Assembly: GCF_014196965.1 (NCBI RefSeq)
Contig: NZ_JACIEQ010000004.1
Span: 186,001-250,000 of the forward strand
Reading direction: 5' to 3'
Length of the DNA: 64,000 nt
DNA from: Actibacterium naphthalenivorans
GTDB lineage: Bacteria; Pseudomonadota; Alphaproteobacteria; Rhodobacterales; Rhodobacteraceae
Position numbers and translations under genes: made by a program. Shown here piece after piece: positions 1-8,098 of this stretch. Within the stretch, counting starts at the first letter, position 1, and every line of letters starts with the position of its first letter. The notes below the pieces were generated by a model. That model ran no database searches, was not told the DNA's origin, and saw nothing but the letters and a program-made list of their open reading frames with translations.

Positions 1-1
1 G

Positions 2-736
2 GGCACGGGCGGTGTGCAGGTTTCGGCGGCCTGCCTGACCCCCGACGACACGTTCAAGGTGATCGATCAGGGCGCCGACGACACCACCAACGCGGTATCG
101 ATCCGCAAGTTCTTTCAGCACACGGCCGGGGTGAACGTCACCGAGCATACCGCCGAGGCCACCGTGATCCAGACCCGCCACCGCATCCCCGAGCAGGCGT
201 TGGGCGAGGATCAGATCCTCGTCTATCAGGTGCCGATCCCCGAACCGCTGCGCTATCTCGAGCCGCGCGAGACTGAGACTCGCAAGATGCATGCGTTGCA
301 GGAATACGGGCTGATGCATGTGAAGCTCTACGAGGATATCGCGCGGCACGGCTCCATCGCCACCTCCTATGCCTATCCGGTGAAGGTCGAGGAGCGCTAT
401 GTGATGGATCCGTCACCGATCCCGAAATTCGACAATCCGAAGCTGGAAATGGCGGGGATTCAGCTGTTCGGCGCCGGGCGCGAGCAGCGGATCTATGCCG
501 TGCCGCCCTATACCCGCGTCGTCAGCCTGGATTTCGAGGATTACCCGTTCGAAGCGTCGAAGGCCGATCATCCCTGCGGGCTTTGCGGCGCGGAAGATAC
601 CTATCTGGACGAGGTGATCATGGATGACGAGGGCGGGCGGATGTTCGTCTGCTCCGACACCGATTACTGCGCCAGCCGCCGCGCCGCCGGCCACGTGGGC
701 GCCATGGGCGTGCCTGTCGGGGAGGACGCGGCATGA
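2..736 (+). CDS. phnJ: PhnJ, alpha-D-ribose 1-methylphosphonate 5-phosphate C-P lyase (5' end cut by window)
   Basis: This is the radical-SAM subunit that breaks the carbon-phosphorus bond inside the cytoplasmic C-P lyase core complex. Reading is open from base 2, and the first residues (GTGGVQVSAA) align with residues inside the second PhnJ of this window (GTGGMQITAS), so the GTG at 14 is an internal valine and about 45 N-terminal residues lie upstream. The C-terminal iron-sulfur region reads CGLCG, then MFVC 22 residues later and DYC six residues after that, which matches the CX2CX21CX5C spacing of E. coli PhnJ (three cluster cysteines and the thiyl-radical cysteine). It is followed by phnK, corA, phnL and phnN, the usual order apart from corA. 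Confidence 0.96.
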   Translation, partial: GTGGVQVSAACLTPDDTFKVIDQGADDTTNAVSIRKFFQHTAGVNVTEHTAEATVIQTRHRIPEQALGEDQILVYQVPIPEPLRYLEPRETETRKMHALQEYGLMHVKLYEDIARHGSIATSYAYPVKVEERYVMDPSPIPKFDNPKLEMAGIQLFGAGREQRIYAVPPYTRVVSLDFEDYPFEASKADHPCGLCGAEDTYLDEVIMDDEGGRMFVCSDTDYCASRRAAGHVGAMGVPVGEDAA

Positions 737-745
737 GCGGAATCG

Positions 746-797
746 GAAAAATCTTCCCGAAGATTTTTCAGCCGAAAATTTTTCGGGAAAAATTTTC
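746..797 (+). repeat. Double-hairpin intergenic repeat, copy 1
   Basis: Two perfect 11-bp inverted repeats lie in tandem between phnJ and phnK: GAAAAATCTTC / GAAGATTTTTC (746-756 and 759-769, 2-nt loop) and GAAAATTTTTC / GAAAAATTTTC (774-784 and 787-797, 2-nt loop). The first hairpin occurs again, in inverted orientation, at 60389-60412. A transcript would form two A/U-rich hairpins here, which may affect phnJ/phnK message stability. The functional role is inference; the symmetry and recurrence are seen directly. Confidence 0.85.
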
Positions 798-821
798 ATC
801 AGCCGGGATCGGAGATCTGCG

Positions 822-1592
822 ATGACACCGCTTCTGAAAGTACAGAACATCACGAAAACCTATGGCGCGCGGATCGGCTGCGCCGATGTGTCGTTCGATC
901 TCTATCCGGGCGAGGTGATGGGGATCGTCGGCGAAAGCGGCTCGGGCAAATCGACGCTGCTGAACTGCATGGCCGGGCACCTGACGCCCGACAGTGGCGA
1001 GGTCTTGTTCGATACCCGCACCGAGGGGCTGAAAGACACCGTGAAGATGAACGAGCCCGAGCGGCGGATGCTGTCGCGCACCGATTGGGCCTTCGTGCAT
1101 CAGAACCCGCGTGACGGGCTGCGCATGGGTGTCAGCGCGGGCGGCAATGTCGGCGAGCGGTTGATGGCCGTGGGCGCGCGGCATTACGGCAATATCCGCG
1201 AGAGCGCGCTGGACTGGCTGGGCCGGGTGGAAATCGCGGGCGACCGTATCGATGACAGGCCGTCGGCGTTTTCGGGGGGCATGCAGCAGCGGCTGCAGAT
1301 CGCGCGCAACCTGGTGACCGGGCCGCGGCTGGTGTTCATGGATGAACCCACCGGCGGGCTGGATGTCAGCGTGCAGGCGCGGCTGCTGGATCTGCTGCGC
1401 GGGCTGGTGCGGCAAATGGGGCTTTCGGCGATCATCGTCACCCATGATCTTGCCGTGGTGCGGCTTCTGGCGGATCGTCTGATGGTGATGAAATCGGGCC
1501 ATGTGGTGGAAACCGGCCTGACCGATCAGGTGCTTGACGATCCGCAGCACGCCTATACCCAACTTCTGGTAAGTTCGGTGCTGCAGGTCTGA
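822..1592 (+). CDS. phnK: PhnK, ABC-type ATPase of the C-P lyase complex
   Basis: A 256-residue ABC ATPase, close to the 252 residues of E. coli PhnK, which docks on PhnJ in the C-P lyase core complex rather than on a membrane permease. Walker A is GESGSGKST (about residues 38-46), the signature is FSGGMQQRLQIARN and Walker B is LVFMDEPTGGLD. No permease gene adjoins it. The ATG at 822 has GGAG eight bases upstream and gives the usual PhnK N-terminus (MTPLLKVQNITKTYG); the longer in-frame reading upstream runs through phnJ and the hairpin repeat and is not used. Confidence 0.95.
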   Translation: MTPLLKVQNITKTYGARIGCADVSFDLYPGEVMGIVGESGSGKSTLLNCMAGHLTPDSGEVLFDTRTEGLKDTVKMNEPERRMLSRTDWAFVHQNPRDGLRMGVSAGGNVGERLMAVGARHYGNIRESALDWLGRVEIAGDRIDDRPSAFSGGMQQRLQIARNLVTGPRLVFMDEPTGGLDVSVQARLLDLLRGLVRQMGLSAIIVTHDLAVVRLLADRLMVMKSGHVVETGLTDQVLDDPQHAYTQLLVSSVLQV

Positions 1593-1620
1593 GCGGACCG
1601 CCGAACAACAGGAGTATGCC

Positions 1621-2589
1621 ATGATCCGCGCCTTTGCCCATGAGAACGGACAGCTTGCCCAGCTTGAGGGCCCCGCGGTGCCGGACGCGGCGATCTGGGT
1701 CGACCTCGCCTTGCCCGACGCGCAGGAGATCGCGCTTGTCGCACAGCAGGTCGGTGTGCCCCTGCCGTCGCGCGCGGATATGGAAGAGATCGAGCTTTCC
1801 AGCCGGCTCTACCACGATCATGGCGCCGATTACCTGACAGTGATGGTGCCCGGCGCGATCGAGACGGATCACGCCACCGTCGCGCCCGTTACCTTTGTGG
1901 TGATGCCCGGGCGGATCGTCACCCTGCGCCATCACGCGCCCCGGCCGTTCGATACCTTCCCGGCCCATGCCGGCAAGACCACCTTCGGCTGCGCCGGCAG
2001 CGATGCGGTGCTTCTGGGCCTGTTCGAAGAGATCATCGACCGTATCGCCGATATTCTGGAGCTGATCAGCGGCGAGCTGGAACAGCTCTCGCGCCGGGTG
2101 TTCGACGGCGATGCCACCGGCACGGGCGGGCCCGGCGCGCTGCAAAGCACGCTGGCGGCGATCGGGCGCAAGGGCGATCTGGTGGGCGATATCCGCTTGT
2201 CGCTGCTGACGCTGGAGCGGGCACTGGCCTATCTGGGGCCGACCCTCGCGCGGCGTGACAGCCCCGCCGCCATCGTCATGGCGCTGGACATCGGCGCGCG
2301 CGATATCCGGTCGCTGAACGAACATTCGGGGTTCCTGTCGCAAAAGGCCAGCCTGATGCTCGAGGCGACGCTGGGCATGATCAACATCGAGCAGAACGCG
2401 ACCATCAAGATCTTCTCGGTGGTGGCGGTGGTGTTCATGCCGCCGACTCTGATCGCCTCGATCTACGGAATGAACTTTGGCCGAATGCCCGAGCTTGGCT
2501 GGGATTTCGGTTACCCGCTCGCCCTTGTGGCCATGGCCGTTTCGGCGGTGATGCCCTATTTCTATTTCAAGCGCCGCGGCTGGCTCTAG
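1621..2589 (+). CDS. CorA-family divalent metal channel
   Basis: A 322-residue CorA/ZntB-type protein, expected to form a pentameric inner-membrane channel for Mg2+ or another divalent ion. The family signature YGMNF is at residues 282-286, between two C-terminal membrane segments, and the acidic loop MPE follows it. The large N-terminal part is soluble and helix-rich, as in the family. The gene lies between phnK and phnL, 28 bp after phnK and 28 bp before phnL, in an otherwise standard C-P lyase operon. Metal choice cannot be told from sequence. Mg2+-linked phosphate or ATP chemistry is a possible reason for the linkage, but that is inference. Confidence 0.85.
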   Translation: MIRAFAHENGQLAQLEGPAVPDAAIWVDLALPDAQEIALVAQQVGVPLPSRADMEEIELSSRLYHDHGADYLTVMVPGAIETDHATVAPVTFVVMPGRIVTLRHHAPRPFDTFPAHAGKTTFGCAGSDAVLLGLFEEIIDRIADILELISGELEQLSRRVFDGDATGTGGPGALQSTLAAIGRKGDLVGDIRLSLLTLERALAYLGPTLARRDSPAAIVMALDIGARDIRSLNEHSGFLSQKASLMLEATLGMINIEQNATIKIFSVVAVVFMPPTLIASIYGMNFGRMPELGWDFGYPLALVAMAVSAVMPYFYFKRRGWL

Positions 2590-2617
2590 CCCCGCCCGCG
2601 CAAGCCCGGAGACCCTC

Positions 2618-3298
2618 ATGATCGCCATCGAAAATCTCTGCAAATCCTTCACGCTGCACAATCAGGGCAGCGCGGTGATCCCGGTGATGTCCGGGGCGCA
2701 TTTCACGGTCGAGCCGGGCGAATGCGTGGCGCTGGTCGGGGCGTCGGGCGCGGGCAAGTCCACGCTGATGCGGATGATCTACGGCAATTACCTGGCGCAA
2801 AGCGGCCGCATTCTGGTAGGCGGGGTCGATGTGGCCCGGGCCGAACCGCGCGAGATTCTGGAGCTGCGGCGCCACACGCTGGGCTATGTCAGCCAGTTCC
2901 TGCGCGTCGTGCCGCGCGTGCCCACCGTCGAGGTGGTGGCCGAGCCGCTGCTGACCGTGGGCCGCGACAGGGACGCCGCGCTGGCCCATGCGCGCGGGTT
3001 GCTGGCCCGGCTGAACATCCCCGAACGGCTGTGGGCCCTGTCGCCCACCACCTTTTCGGGCGGCGAGCAGCAGCGGGTGAACATCGCGCGCGGTTTCGCC
3101 TACGACTACCCGGCGATGCTGCTGGACGAACCCACCGCCAGCCTTGACGCCACCAACCGCGAGGTGGTGCTGGGCCTGATCGAAGAGGCCAAGGCGCGCG
3201 GCGCCGCGATCGTCGGCATTTTCCATGACGAGGCGGCGCGCAAGCGGGTCTGCGACCGCGAGGTGGATGTATCCGTCTTCACCCCGCGGGCGGCGTGA
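2618..3298 (+). CDS. phnL: PhnL, ABC-type ATPase required for C-P lyase triphosphate formation
   Basis: Exactly 226 residues, as in E. coli PhnL. PhnL works with PhnG, PhnH and PhnI in attaching the phosphonate to the ribose of ATP to give ribose 1-methylphosphonate 5-triphosphate. Walker A is GASGAGKST, the signature FSGGEQQRVNIARG and Walker B MLLDEPTASLD. The N-terminus (LCKSFTLHNQGS) and the C-terminal FHDEAAR segment are typical of PhnL and separate it from PhnK. The stop TGA overlaps the phnN start (TGATG), which suggests coupled translation. Confidence 0.95.
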   Translation: MIAIENLCKSFTLHNQGSAVIPVMSGAHFTVEPGECVALVGASGAGKSTLMRMIYGNYLAQSGRILVGGVDVARAEPREILELRRHTLGYVSQFLRVVPRVPTVEVVAEPLLTVGRDRDAALAHARGLLARLNIPERLWALSPTTFSGGEQQRVNIARGFAYDYPAMLLDEPTASLDATNREVVLGLIEEAKARGAAIVGIFHDEAARKRVCDREVDVSVFTPRAA

Positions 3299-3840
3299 TG
3301 GCCGGGCGCCTGTTCGCCGTGGTCGGCCCCTCGGGCGCGGGCAAGGATACGCTGATGGCGGCGGTCAGCCAGCGGCGGCCCGATCTGCATCTCGTGCGCC
3401 GGGTCATCACCCGGCCGTCGGATGCGGGGGGCGAGGAGTTCGACGGCGTGACAGAGGCCGAATTCCTGCGGATGCGCGATGCCGGCGGTTTCGCCATCTG
3501 GTGGCAGGCGCACGGGCTTTTCTATGGTATCCCGGCCGGGATCGACGCGGTGCTGGCCGAAGGGCGCGATGTGGTGTTCAACGGCTCGCGCGGGGTGCTG
3601 CGCGCCGCGGCGCAGCGCTATCCCGGTCTGGTGGTGCTGCATGTCACCGCATCGGTGCCGACGCTGGCCGCGCGGCTGTCGGCGCGCGGGCGCGAAAGCG
3701 CCGCCGATATCGCCCGGCGGCTGGATCGGGCCTCTTACGCGCTGCCGGGCGGGCTCGATGTTCGCACGATCCACAATGATGGGACGCTCGCGGCGGCGGT
3801 GGACCAGATGCTGGGCGCGCTTCAGCCGGAAAGCGTATAG
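3298..3840 (+). CDS. phnN: PhnN, ribose 1,5-bisphosphate phosphokinase
   Basis: A 180-residue P-loop kinase (E. coli PhnN has 185) that phosphorylates ribose 1,5-bisphosphate to PRPP, the step that returns the ribose of the C-P lyase product to metabolism. It has the guanylate-kinase-like P-loop GPSGAGKDTL near the N-terminus and the conserved RRVITRPSDAGGE segment. The ATG at 3298 overlaps the phnL stop; a GTG one codon earlier is the only alternative. Its 3' end overlaps the convergent DUF1045 gene by 19 bp. Confidence 0.93.
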   Translation: MAGRLFAVVGPSGAGKDTLMAAVSQRRPDLHLVRRVITRPSDAGGEEFDGVTEAEFLRMRDAGGFAIWWQAHGLFYGIPAGIDAVLAEGRDVVFNGSRGVLRAAAQRYPGLVVLHVTASVPTLAARLSARGRESAADIARRLDRASYALPGGLDVRTIHNDGTLAAAVDQMLGALQPESV

Positions 3841-4511
3841 CGGTGCAGCAGGCGGAACCGTCCATCATCAGCCTCGGCGAACAGGCACAGGCTGTCGACC
3901 CGGAACGGCGCGGGCAGCAGCGGCGCCACGACCGGGGCCAGCGCGTCGATGGTGGCGCCGGCGTCCTCGTCCGACAGTTTGCCCGACAGGGTCATGTGGA
4001 AGCGGAACTCCTCCATCACATAGGGATAGCCCCAGCGTCTGAGCAGGGCGCGCTGGGTTTCGCTCAGGCTTTTGGGGTTGCGGCGGGCGATCTCGGCCTC
4101 GGTCAGGGGCGCGCGGAACCCGTCCAGCTCCATCACCGCCAGCGAGGCGAGCGAGGCCAGTTCCGTGGTCCGGCCCACCGGCGTCAGCGCCAGAAACTGG
4201 CCGATGCGCGACAGGCGCAGACCGTCGAGCGTTACCGGCTGCAGCCGTCGGGCGAGGGTTGCCGCCTCGGCATGCAGCTCTTCGCCGGTGGTGCCGTCGG
4301 CCAGGCGGAAGGGCGGCTTGATGGTGCCGTGGAACCCGTATTTGCGCGGGGTTTCGGTGATGTCGGCGGCGCGGCGGGGCAGGCCCGGCAGCGCCGGTGG
4401 CACCCGTTCCGTACCGGTGACGGGATCCCATCCCAGCCAGTCGGCCGCGAAATCGGCCAGCGGGCCCGGTTCGGGCGCGTAATATATGGCGTATCTGTTG
4501 TAACCGTTCAT
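3822..4511 (-). CDS. DUF1045 phosphonate-operon protein, 2H phosphoesterase family
   Basis: A 229-residue protein of the DUF1045 / phosphonate operon-associated family. Two HxT motifs, HGTIKPPF and HMTLSGKL, mark the 2H phosphoesterase fold, whose members hydrolyse or ligate 2',3'- or 1,2-cyclic phosphates. PhnM/PhnJ action yields 5-phosphoribosyl 1,2-cyclic phosphate, which E. coli opens with PhnP; no phnP gene is in this window, so this protein may do that step (inference). The start MNGYNRYAIYYAP at 4511 is preferred to a reading 15 codons longer. It is transcribed towards phnN and ends inside it. Confidence 0.85.
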   Translation of the reverse strand: MNGYNRYAIYYAPEPGPLADFAADWLGWDPVTGTERVPPALPGLPRRAADITETPRKYGFHGTIKPPFRLADGTTGEELHAEAATLARRLQPVTLDGLRLSRIGQFLALTPVGRTTELASLASLAVMELDGFRAPLTEAEIARRNPKSLSETQRALLRRWGYPYVMEEFRFHMTLSGKLSDEDAGATIDALAPVVAPLLPAPFRVDSLCLFAEADDGRFRLLHRYTLSG

Positions 4512-4591
4512 GCCCCGACCCATAAAATGCCCGCGCGACACGCGCATGACAGGCATCGCACGGCACCGACCCGACCTTCAAGGAGGCTTTC

Positions 4592-5731
4592 ATGACCGAC
4601 ACCATTCTGGCCAATGCCACGCTGATCCTGCCCGGCGAGGTGGTGCAGGGTGCGGTGCGCCTGAGCGATGGCCATATCGCCCAGATCGATCAGGGTCGCG
4701 CAGTGCCCGCCGGCGCGATCGACTGCGGCGGCGACATGATCATGCCCGGCCTGATCGAACTGCACACCGACAATCTGGAGCGTCACATCCAGCCGCGCCC
4801 CAAGGTTGACTGGCCCCATGCCAGCGCCATCATCGCCCATGACGCCGAACTGGCGGGGGTGGGCATCACCACCGTGTTCGACGCGATGCGCGTGGGCTCG
4901 ATCCCCAGCGGCAAGGGGCGCTATCTGGCCTATGCGCGCGGGCTGGCCAGCGAGCTGCTGGACCTGCGCGCGCGCGATGCGCTGCGGATCAGCCATTTCC
5001 TGCATCTGCGGGCCGAGGTCTGTTCGGAAACCCTGGTACAGGAGATGGCGGAGTTCGGGCCGGAGGATCGCGTGGGTATCGTCAGCCTGATGGATCACAC
5101 GCCGGGGCAGCGGCAGTTCCGCGATATTTCCAAACTCAAGGCCTATGTGATGGGCAAGAACAACCTGACGGAGGATGAGTTCGCCGCCCATGTCGCCAAC
5201 CTCAAGGAGATGCGCGACAGGCTGGGCGACCGGCATGAGGCCGCCGCGGTGGCCGAGGCGCGCCGCTATGGCGCGATCCTGGCCAGCCATGACGATACCA
5301 CCGCCGCGCATGTCGATGTGTCGGCCGCGCATGGCATCCGGCTGGCCGAGTTTCCGACCACGGTCGAGGCGGCGCAGGCCTGCCGCGCGCACGGGATCGC
5401 GGTGATGATGGGCGCGCCGAACCTGATCCGTGGCGGATCGCATTCGGGCAATGTGGCGGCGGCGACGCTGGCCGAGATGGATCTGCTGGATATCGTGTCG
5501 TCCGATTACGTGCCCTCGGCGCTTTTGATGGCGGCGGTGATGCTGGGCGATCTGTGGGATGACATGGCGCGCGGCATCGCCACGGTGACCCGGGCACCGG
5601 CGGATGCCAGCGGGCTGCCCGACAGGGGCCGGATAGAGCCGGGCGCGCGCGCCGATCTGATCCGGGTGGCCCGTATCGATGGCACGCCGATGGTGCGCGA
5701 GACATGGGTGCAGGGGCGGCGGGTGGCCTGA
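4592..5731 (+). CDS. phnM: PhnM, alpha-D-ribose 1-methylphosphonate 5-triphosphate diphosphatase
   Basis: A 379-residue amidohydrolase-fold protein (E. coli PhnM has 378) that removes pyrophosphate from ribose 1-methylphosphonate 5-triphosphate before PhnJ acts. The motifs GLIELHTDNLERH, SLMDHTPGQRQF, ASHDDTTAAHV, GAPNLIRGGSHSGN and SSDYVPSALL all match the canonical PhnM pattern. An AAGGAGG ribosome site precedes the ATG at 4592. This is one of three PhnM-family genes in the window and the one most like E. coli PhnM. Confidence 0.95.
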   Translation: MTDTILANATLILPGEVVQGAVRLSDGHIAQIDQGRAVPAGAIDCGGDMIMPGLIELHTDNLERHIQPRPKVDWPHASAIIAHDAELAGVGITTVFDAMRVGSIPSGKGRYLAYARGLASELLDLRARDALRISHFLHLRAEVCSETLVQEMAEFGPEDRVGIVSLMDHTPGQRQFRDISKLKAYVMGKNNLTEDEFAAHVANLKEMRDRLGDRHEAAAVAEARRYGAILASHDDTTAAHVDVSAAHGIRLAEFPTTVEAAQACRAHGIAVMMGAPNLIRGGSHSGNVAAATLAEMDLLDIVSSDYVPSALLMAAVMLGDLWDDMARGIATVTRAPADASGLPDRGRIEPGARADLIRVARIDGTPMVRETWVQGRRVA

Positions 5732-5772
5732 TCTGCACGTTTGGCGGGCAAAAGCCAGAATATTGTGCTTTG

Positions 5773-5800
5773 GTGACACTGTGCCGCGTTTTATTATGCT
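5773..5800 (+). promoter_or_regulatory. Possible promoter of the phasin gene
   Basis: GTGACA (5773-5778) and TATGCT (5795-5800) are separated by 16 bp and lie about 80 bp before the phasin start in an AT-richer patch. This is the best sigma70-like pair in the 148-bp gap after phnM; it is weak evidence. Confidence 0.3.
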
Positions 5801-5879
5801 AAAGTTGTCTTAGGGTAAACAACTGTTGCGGGAATCGGGTCAGCCTTGGCCTGACGCGACGCCATTGGAGGTTCAGATT

Positions 5880-6221
5880 ATGGCACAGACCGGAAAAACC
5901 ACTATGTCCACCAAGACGCCGCTGTCGATATTCCCGGCGGGAGATACCGAAGGGTTTTCGGCGCTCAGCACATTCGGCACCTCCATCATGGAGAATATGG
6001 GGCGCTATGGCACTGAAGTTGTTGAGTTCATGAGCCTGCGCCTGCAAGAGGATTTCAAAACCCAGCACGAGCTGATGCAGTGCCGTGACATGTCGAAGCT
6101 GGCCGAGATCCAGTCGCGCTATCTGAAAACGGCGATGGATCAGTACAGTGCCGAGACCGGCAAGCTGATGAAAATGGGCACGGAGATTTTCGGCGACGCG
6201 TTCAAGAACGCCAAAAGCTGA
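5880..6221 (+). CDS. Phasin-family protein
   Basis: A 113-residue, largely helical protein with the phasin features of no membrane segment, no cysteine clusters and an amphipathic pattern (ETGKLMKMGTEIFGDAFKNA at the C-terminus). Phasins coat polyhydroxyalkanoate granules. GGAGG lies eight bases before the ATG at 5880; an upstream in-frame start at 5826 lacks such a site. The gene stands alone between phnM and a convergent oxidoreductase and is closed by a hairpin terminator. No PHA synthase is in this window, so the assignment rests on family character alone. Confidence 0.75.
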   Translation: MAQTGKTTMSTKTPLSIFPAGDTEGFSALSTFGTSIMENMGRYGTEVVEFMSLRLQEDFKTQHELMQCRDMSKLAEIQSRYLKTAMDQYSAETGKLMKMGTEIFGDAFKNAKS

Positions 6222-6252
6222 GCTTGAAACACAGTTGCCTGCTGCCAGAAAA

Positions 6253-6281
6253 CGCCCCCGATTCTGCGTCGGGGGCGATTT
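6253..6281. terminator. Bidirectional terminator hairpin
   Basis: CGCCCCCGA (6253-6261) pairs with TCGGGGGCG (6269-6277) around a 7-nt loop, followed by ATTTGG. It sits between the convergent phasin gene and the Blh/SQR gene and can serve both. Confidence 0.8.
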
Positions 6282-6296
6282 GGTATCCGGCGGGGC

Positions 6297-7982
6297 TCAG
6301 TCCGTTCCGATCTTCTTGAAGCTGACATGCGGCGCGGCCAGGTATTCGCGGCCCCGGAACATGCCCTGCCAATAGACCGGGGGCAGCATGCGTTCCTTCA
6401 GGAACCACGCCCGGCGCGAGGGTTTCTTGCCGTCGATGACCCATTCGGGGAAGCTGGGCAACAGCTTGCCGCCGTAGCCGAATTCCGCCAGCACGATCTT
6501 GCCGCGCTCCACCGTCAGCGGGCAGGAGCCATAGCCGTCATACTGCGCCACCAGTTCCTGACCGTCGAGCACGGCCAGCGCGTTGACGGCCACCACCGGC
6601 GCCTGTTTGCGCACGGCGGCGACGGTCTTGGCATTGGGGGTGGAGCAGCCGTCGCCCAGGCCGAAGACGTTGGGGAATTTCCGGTGTTGCAGCGTTGCCT
6701 GATCCACATCCACCCAGCCCGCGGCATCGGCCAGCGGCGAGGCCTTGATGAAGTCCAGCCCGGTCTGGGGCGGGCAGACATGCATCATGTCGAACTCTTT
6801 CTCGACAGTGCTCCTGGTCTCTCCATCGGTCACTTCGAAGGTCGCCACCTTGTTCTCGCCATCGACCTTGATCAGGTTGTGGAAGAATGAAAGCTGCGCG
6901 TTGTATTTGTGAACGTATTCCATCAGCGCGGGCACGTAATCGGGGACACCGAACAGCACGCCGCCGGCATTGCAGAACTCGACCTCGATATCCTTCAGTA
7001 CCCCGGTGCGCAGCCAGTAATCCGATGACAGATACATCACCTTCTGCGGCGCGCCGGCGCATTTGATCGGCATCGGCGGCTGCGTGAACAGCGCTTTGCC
7101 CTTGCGCATCTGCTGCGTCAGCTCATAGGTGTAAGGCGCCAGATCGAAACGGTAATTCGACGTCACGCCATTCTTGCCCAGGGTTTCGGGCAGGCCCTGC
7201 ACCGCCTCCCACGCCAGTTTCAGGCCGGGCGAAACCACCAGCACCTCATAGCCGTAGCGGGCGCCGTTCTCCAGCGTCACCTCATTGGTGTCGGGCAGGA
7301 AGCCGGCCACCGCGCCATGGATCCATTTCACCCCGTCGGGCAGCACGTCGCCCATCCGGCGTACCGTCTGGCTCTTGTCGAAGATGCCCGCGCCGACCAG
7401 CGTCCAGCCGGGCTGATAGTAATGCTCCTCGCGCGGCTCGATGATGGCCACGCTGGCATGCGGTCGGCGTTTGAGGATCGAGGCCGCCGTCGCGATCCCG
7501 CCGGCACCGCCGCCGACGATCAGCACGTCGAACCCTTCGGGCTGTGCCCGCTGCACATCCATGCCGAACCGCTGTTCCAGACGCGGGCGCAGCGCCGACA
7601 GATCGTACCCGGCCTGCGCCGTGGCCGACAGGATGGCGTCGGGCGACAGCATGTCGGCCCGCGCCAGCGCCCAGAGCGTGGATGACCGTGTGCCGGTGCG
7701 GCAATAGGCCAGAACCGGCCCCTTGCAGGTTTTCAGAACATCCTCGAACGCCCGCAGCGTGTCGTCAGAGATCATGCCGGGCTTGAAGGGCAGGAACCGG
7801 AATTCCACCCCCGCCGCGCGCGCGGCCTCGGCGATTTCCGAGGCGGGCGGCTGATCGTCGGCCTCGCCATCTGGGCGGTTGCAGACGATCGTCTTGTAAC
7901 CGGCCTCTGCGGCAAGGGTGACATCGGATGGCTGGATCTGCGGCGATGCCGCGAAACTCGGGGCGATGGGTTTGATTTCCAT
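6297..7982 (-). CDS. Fused Blh-type (TIGR01244) domain and sulfide:quinone oxidoreductase-like flavoprotein
   Basis: A 561-residue two-domain protein. Residues 1 to about 140 form a DUF442/Blh phosphatase-rhodanese-like domain with the P-loop CRTGTRS at 94-100. From about 151 a FAD-dependent oxidoreductase begins with VLIVGGGAGGIA, followed by the SQR-like segments EPREEHYYQPGWTLVGAG and GDGCSTPNAKT near the end. Such proteins oxidise sulfide to persulfide or polysulfide and are linked to sulfide detoxification. The start at 7982 follows GGAGG by 5 nt; a TTG four codons earlier is the alternative. It lies downstream of the cbb operon on the same strand with its own upstream palindrome. Confidence 0.85.
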   Translation of the reverse strand: MEIKPIAPSFAASPQIQPSDVTLAAEAGYKTIVCNRPDGEADDQPPASEIAEAARAAGVEFRFLPFKPGMISDDTLRAFEDVLKTCKGPVLAYCRTGTRSSTLWALARADMLSPDAILSATAQAGYDLSALRPRLEQRFGMDVQRAQPEGFDVLIVGGGAGGIATAASILKRRPHASVAIIEPREEHYYQPGWTLVGAGIFDKSQTVRRMGDVLPDGVKWIHGAVAGFLPDTNEVTLENGARYGYEVLVVSPGLKLAWEAVQGLPETLGKNGVTSNYRFDLAPYTYELTQQMRKGKALFTQPPMPIKCAGAPQKVMYLSSDYWLRTGVLKDIEVEFCNAGGVLFGVPDYVPALMEYVHKYNAQLSFFHNLIKVDGENKVATFEVTDGETRSTVEKEFDMMHVCPPQTGLDFIKASPLADAAGWVDVDQATLQHRKFPNVFGLGDGCSTPNAKTVAAVRKQAPVVAVNALAVLDGQELVAQYDGYGSCPLTVERGKIVLAEFGYGGKLLPSFPEWVIDGKKPSRRAWFLKERMLPPVYWQGMFRGREYLAAPHVSFKKIGTD

Positions 7983-8022
7983 GATGTCCTCCAAAAGAAG
8001 CCGGGCCGGCCGCGGGTTTTCC

Positions 8023-8048
8023 GAAACATATAGTAAGTTGAATGTTTC
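8023..8048 (-). promoter_or_regulatory. Candidate operator palindrome upstream of the Blh/SQR gene
   Basis: GAAACAT (8023-8029) and ATGTTTC (8042-8048) form an inverted repeat with a 12-bp AT-rich centre, 41 bp before the start codon. ArsR-type sulfide sensors (BigR/SqrR) are known to control blh and sqr genes; whether this is such a site is inference. Confidence 0.45.
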
Positions 8049-8098
8049 ACAAGAAGCGCGGGGCCGGTCTCACTCCAGTATCACAAGGCGGTGGCCGA

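Noticed and set aside
14-16. GTG at 14 as the start of PhnJ
   Set aside because: Reading is open to base 2 and the residues before it match internal PhnJ sequence, so the gene is cut by the window edge.
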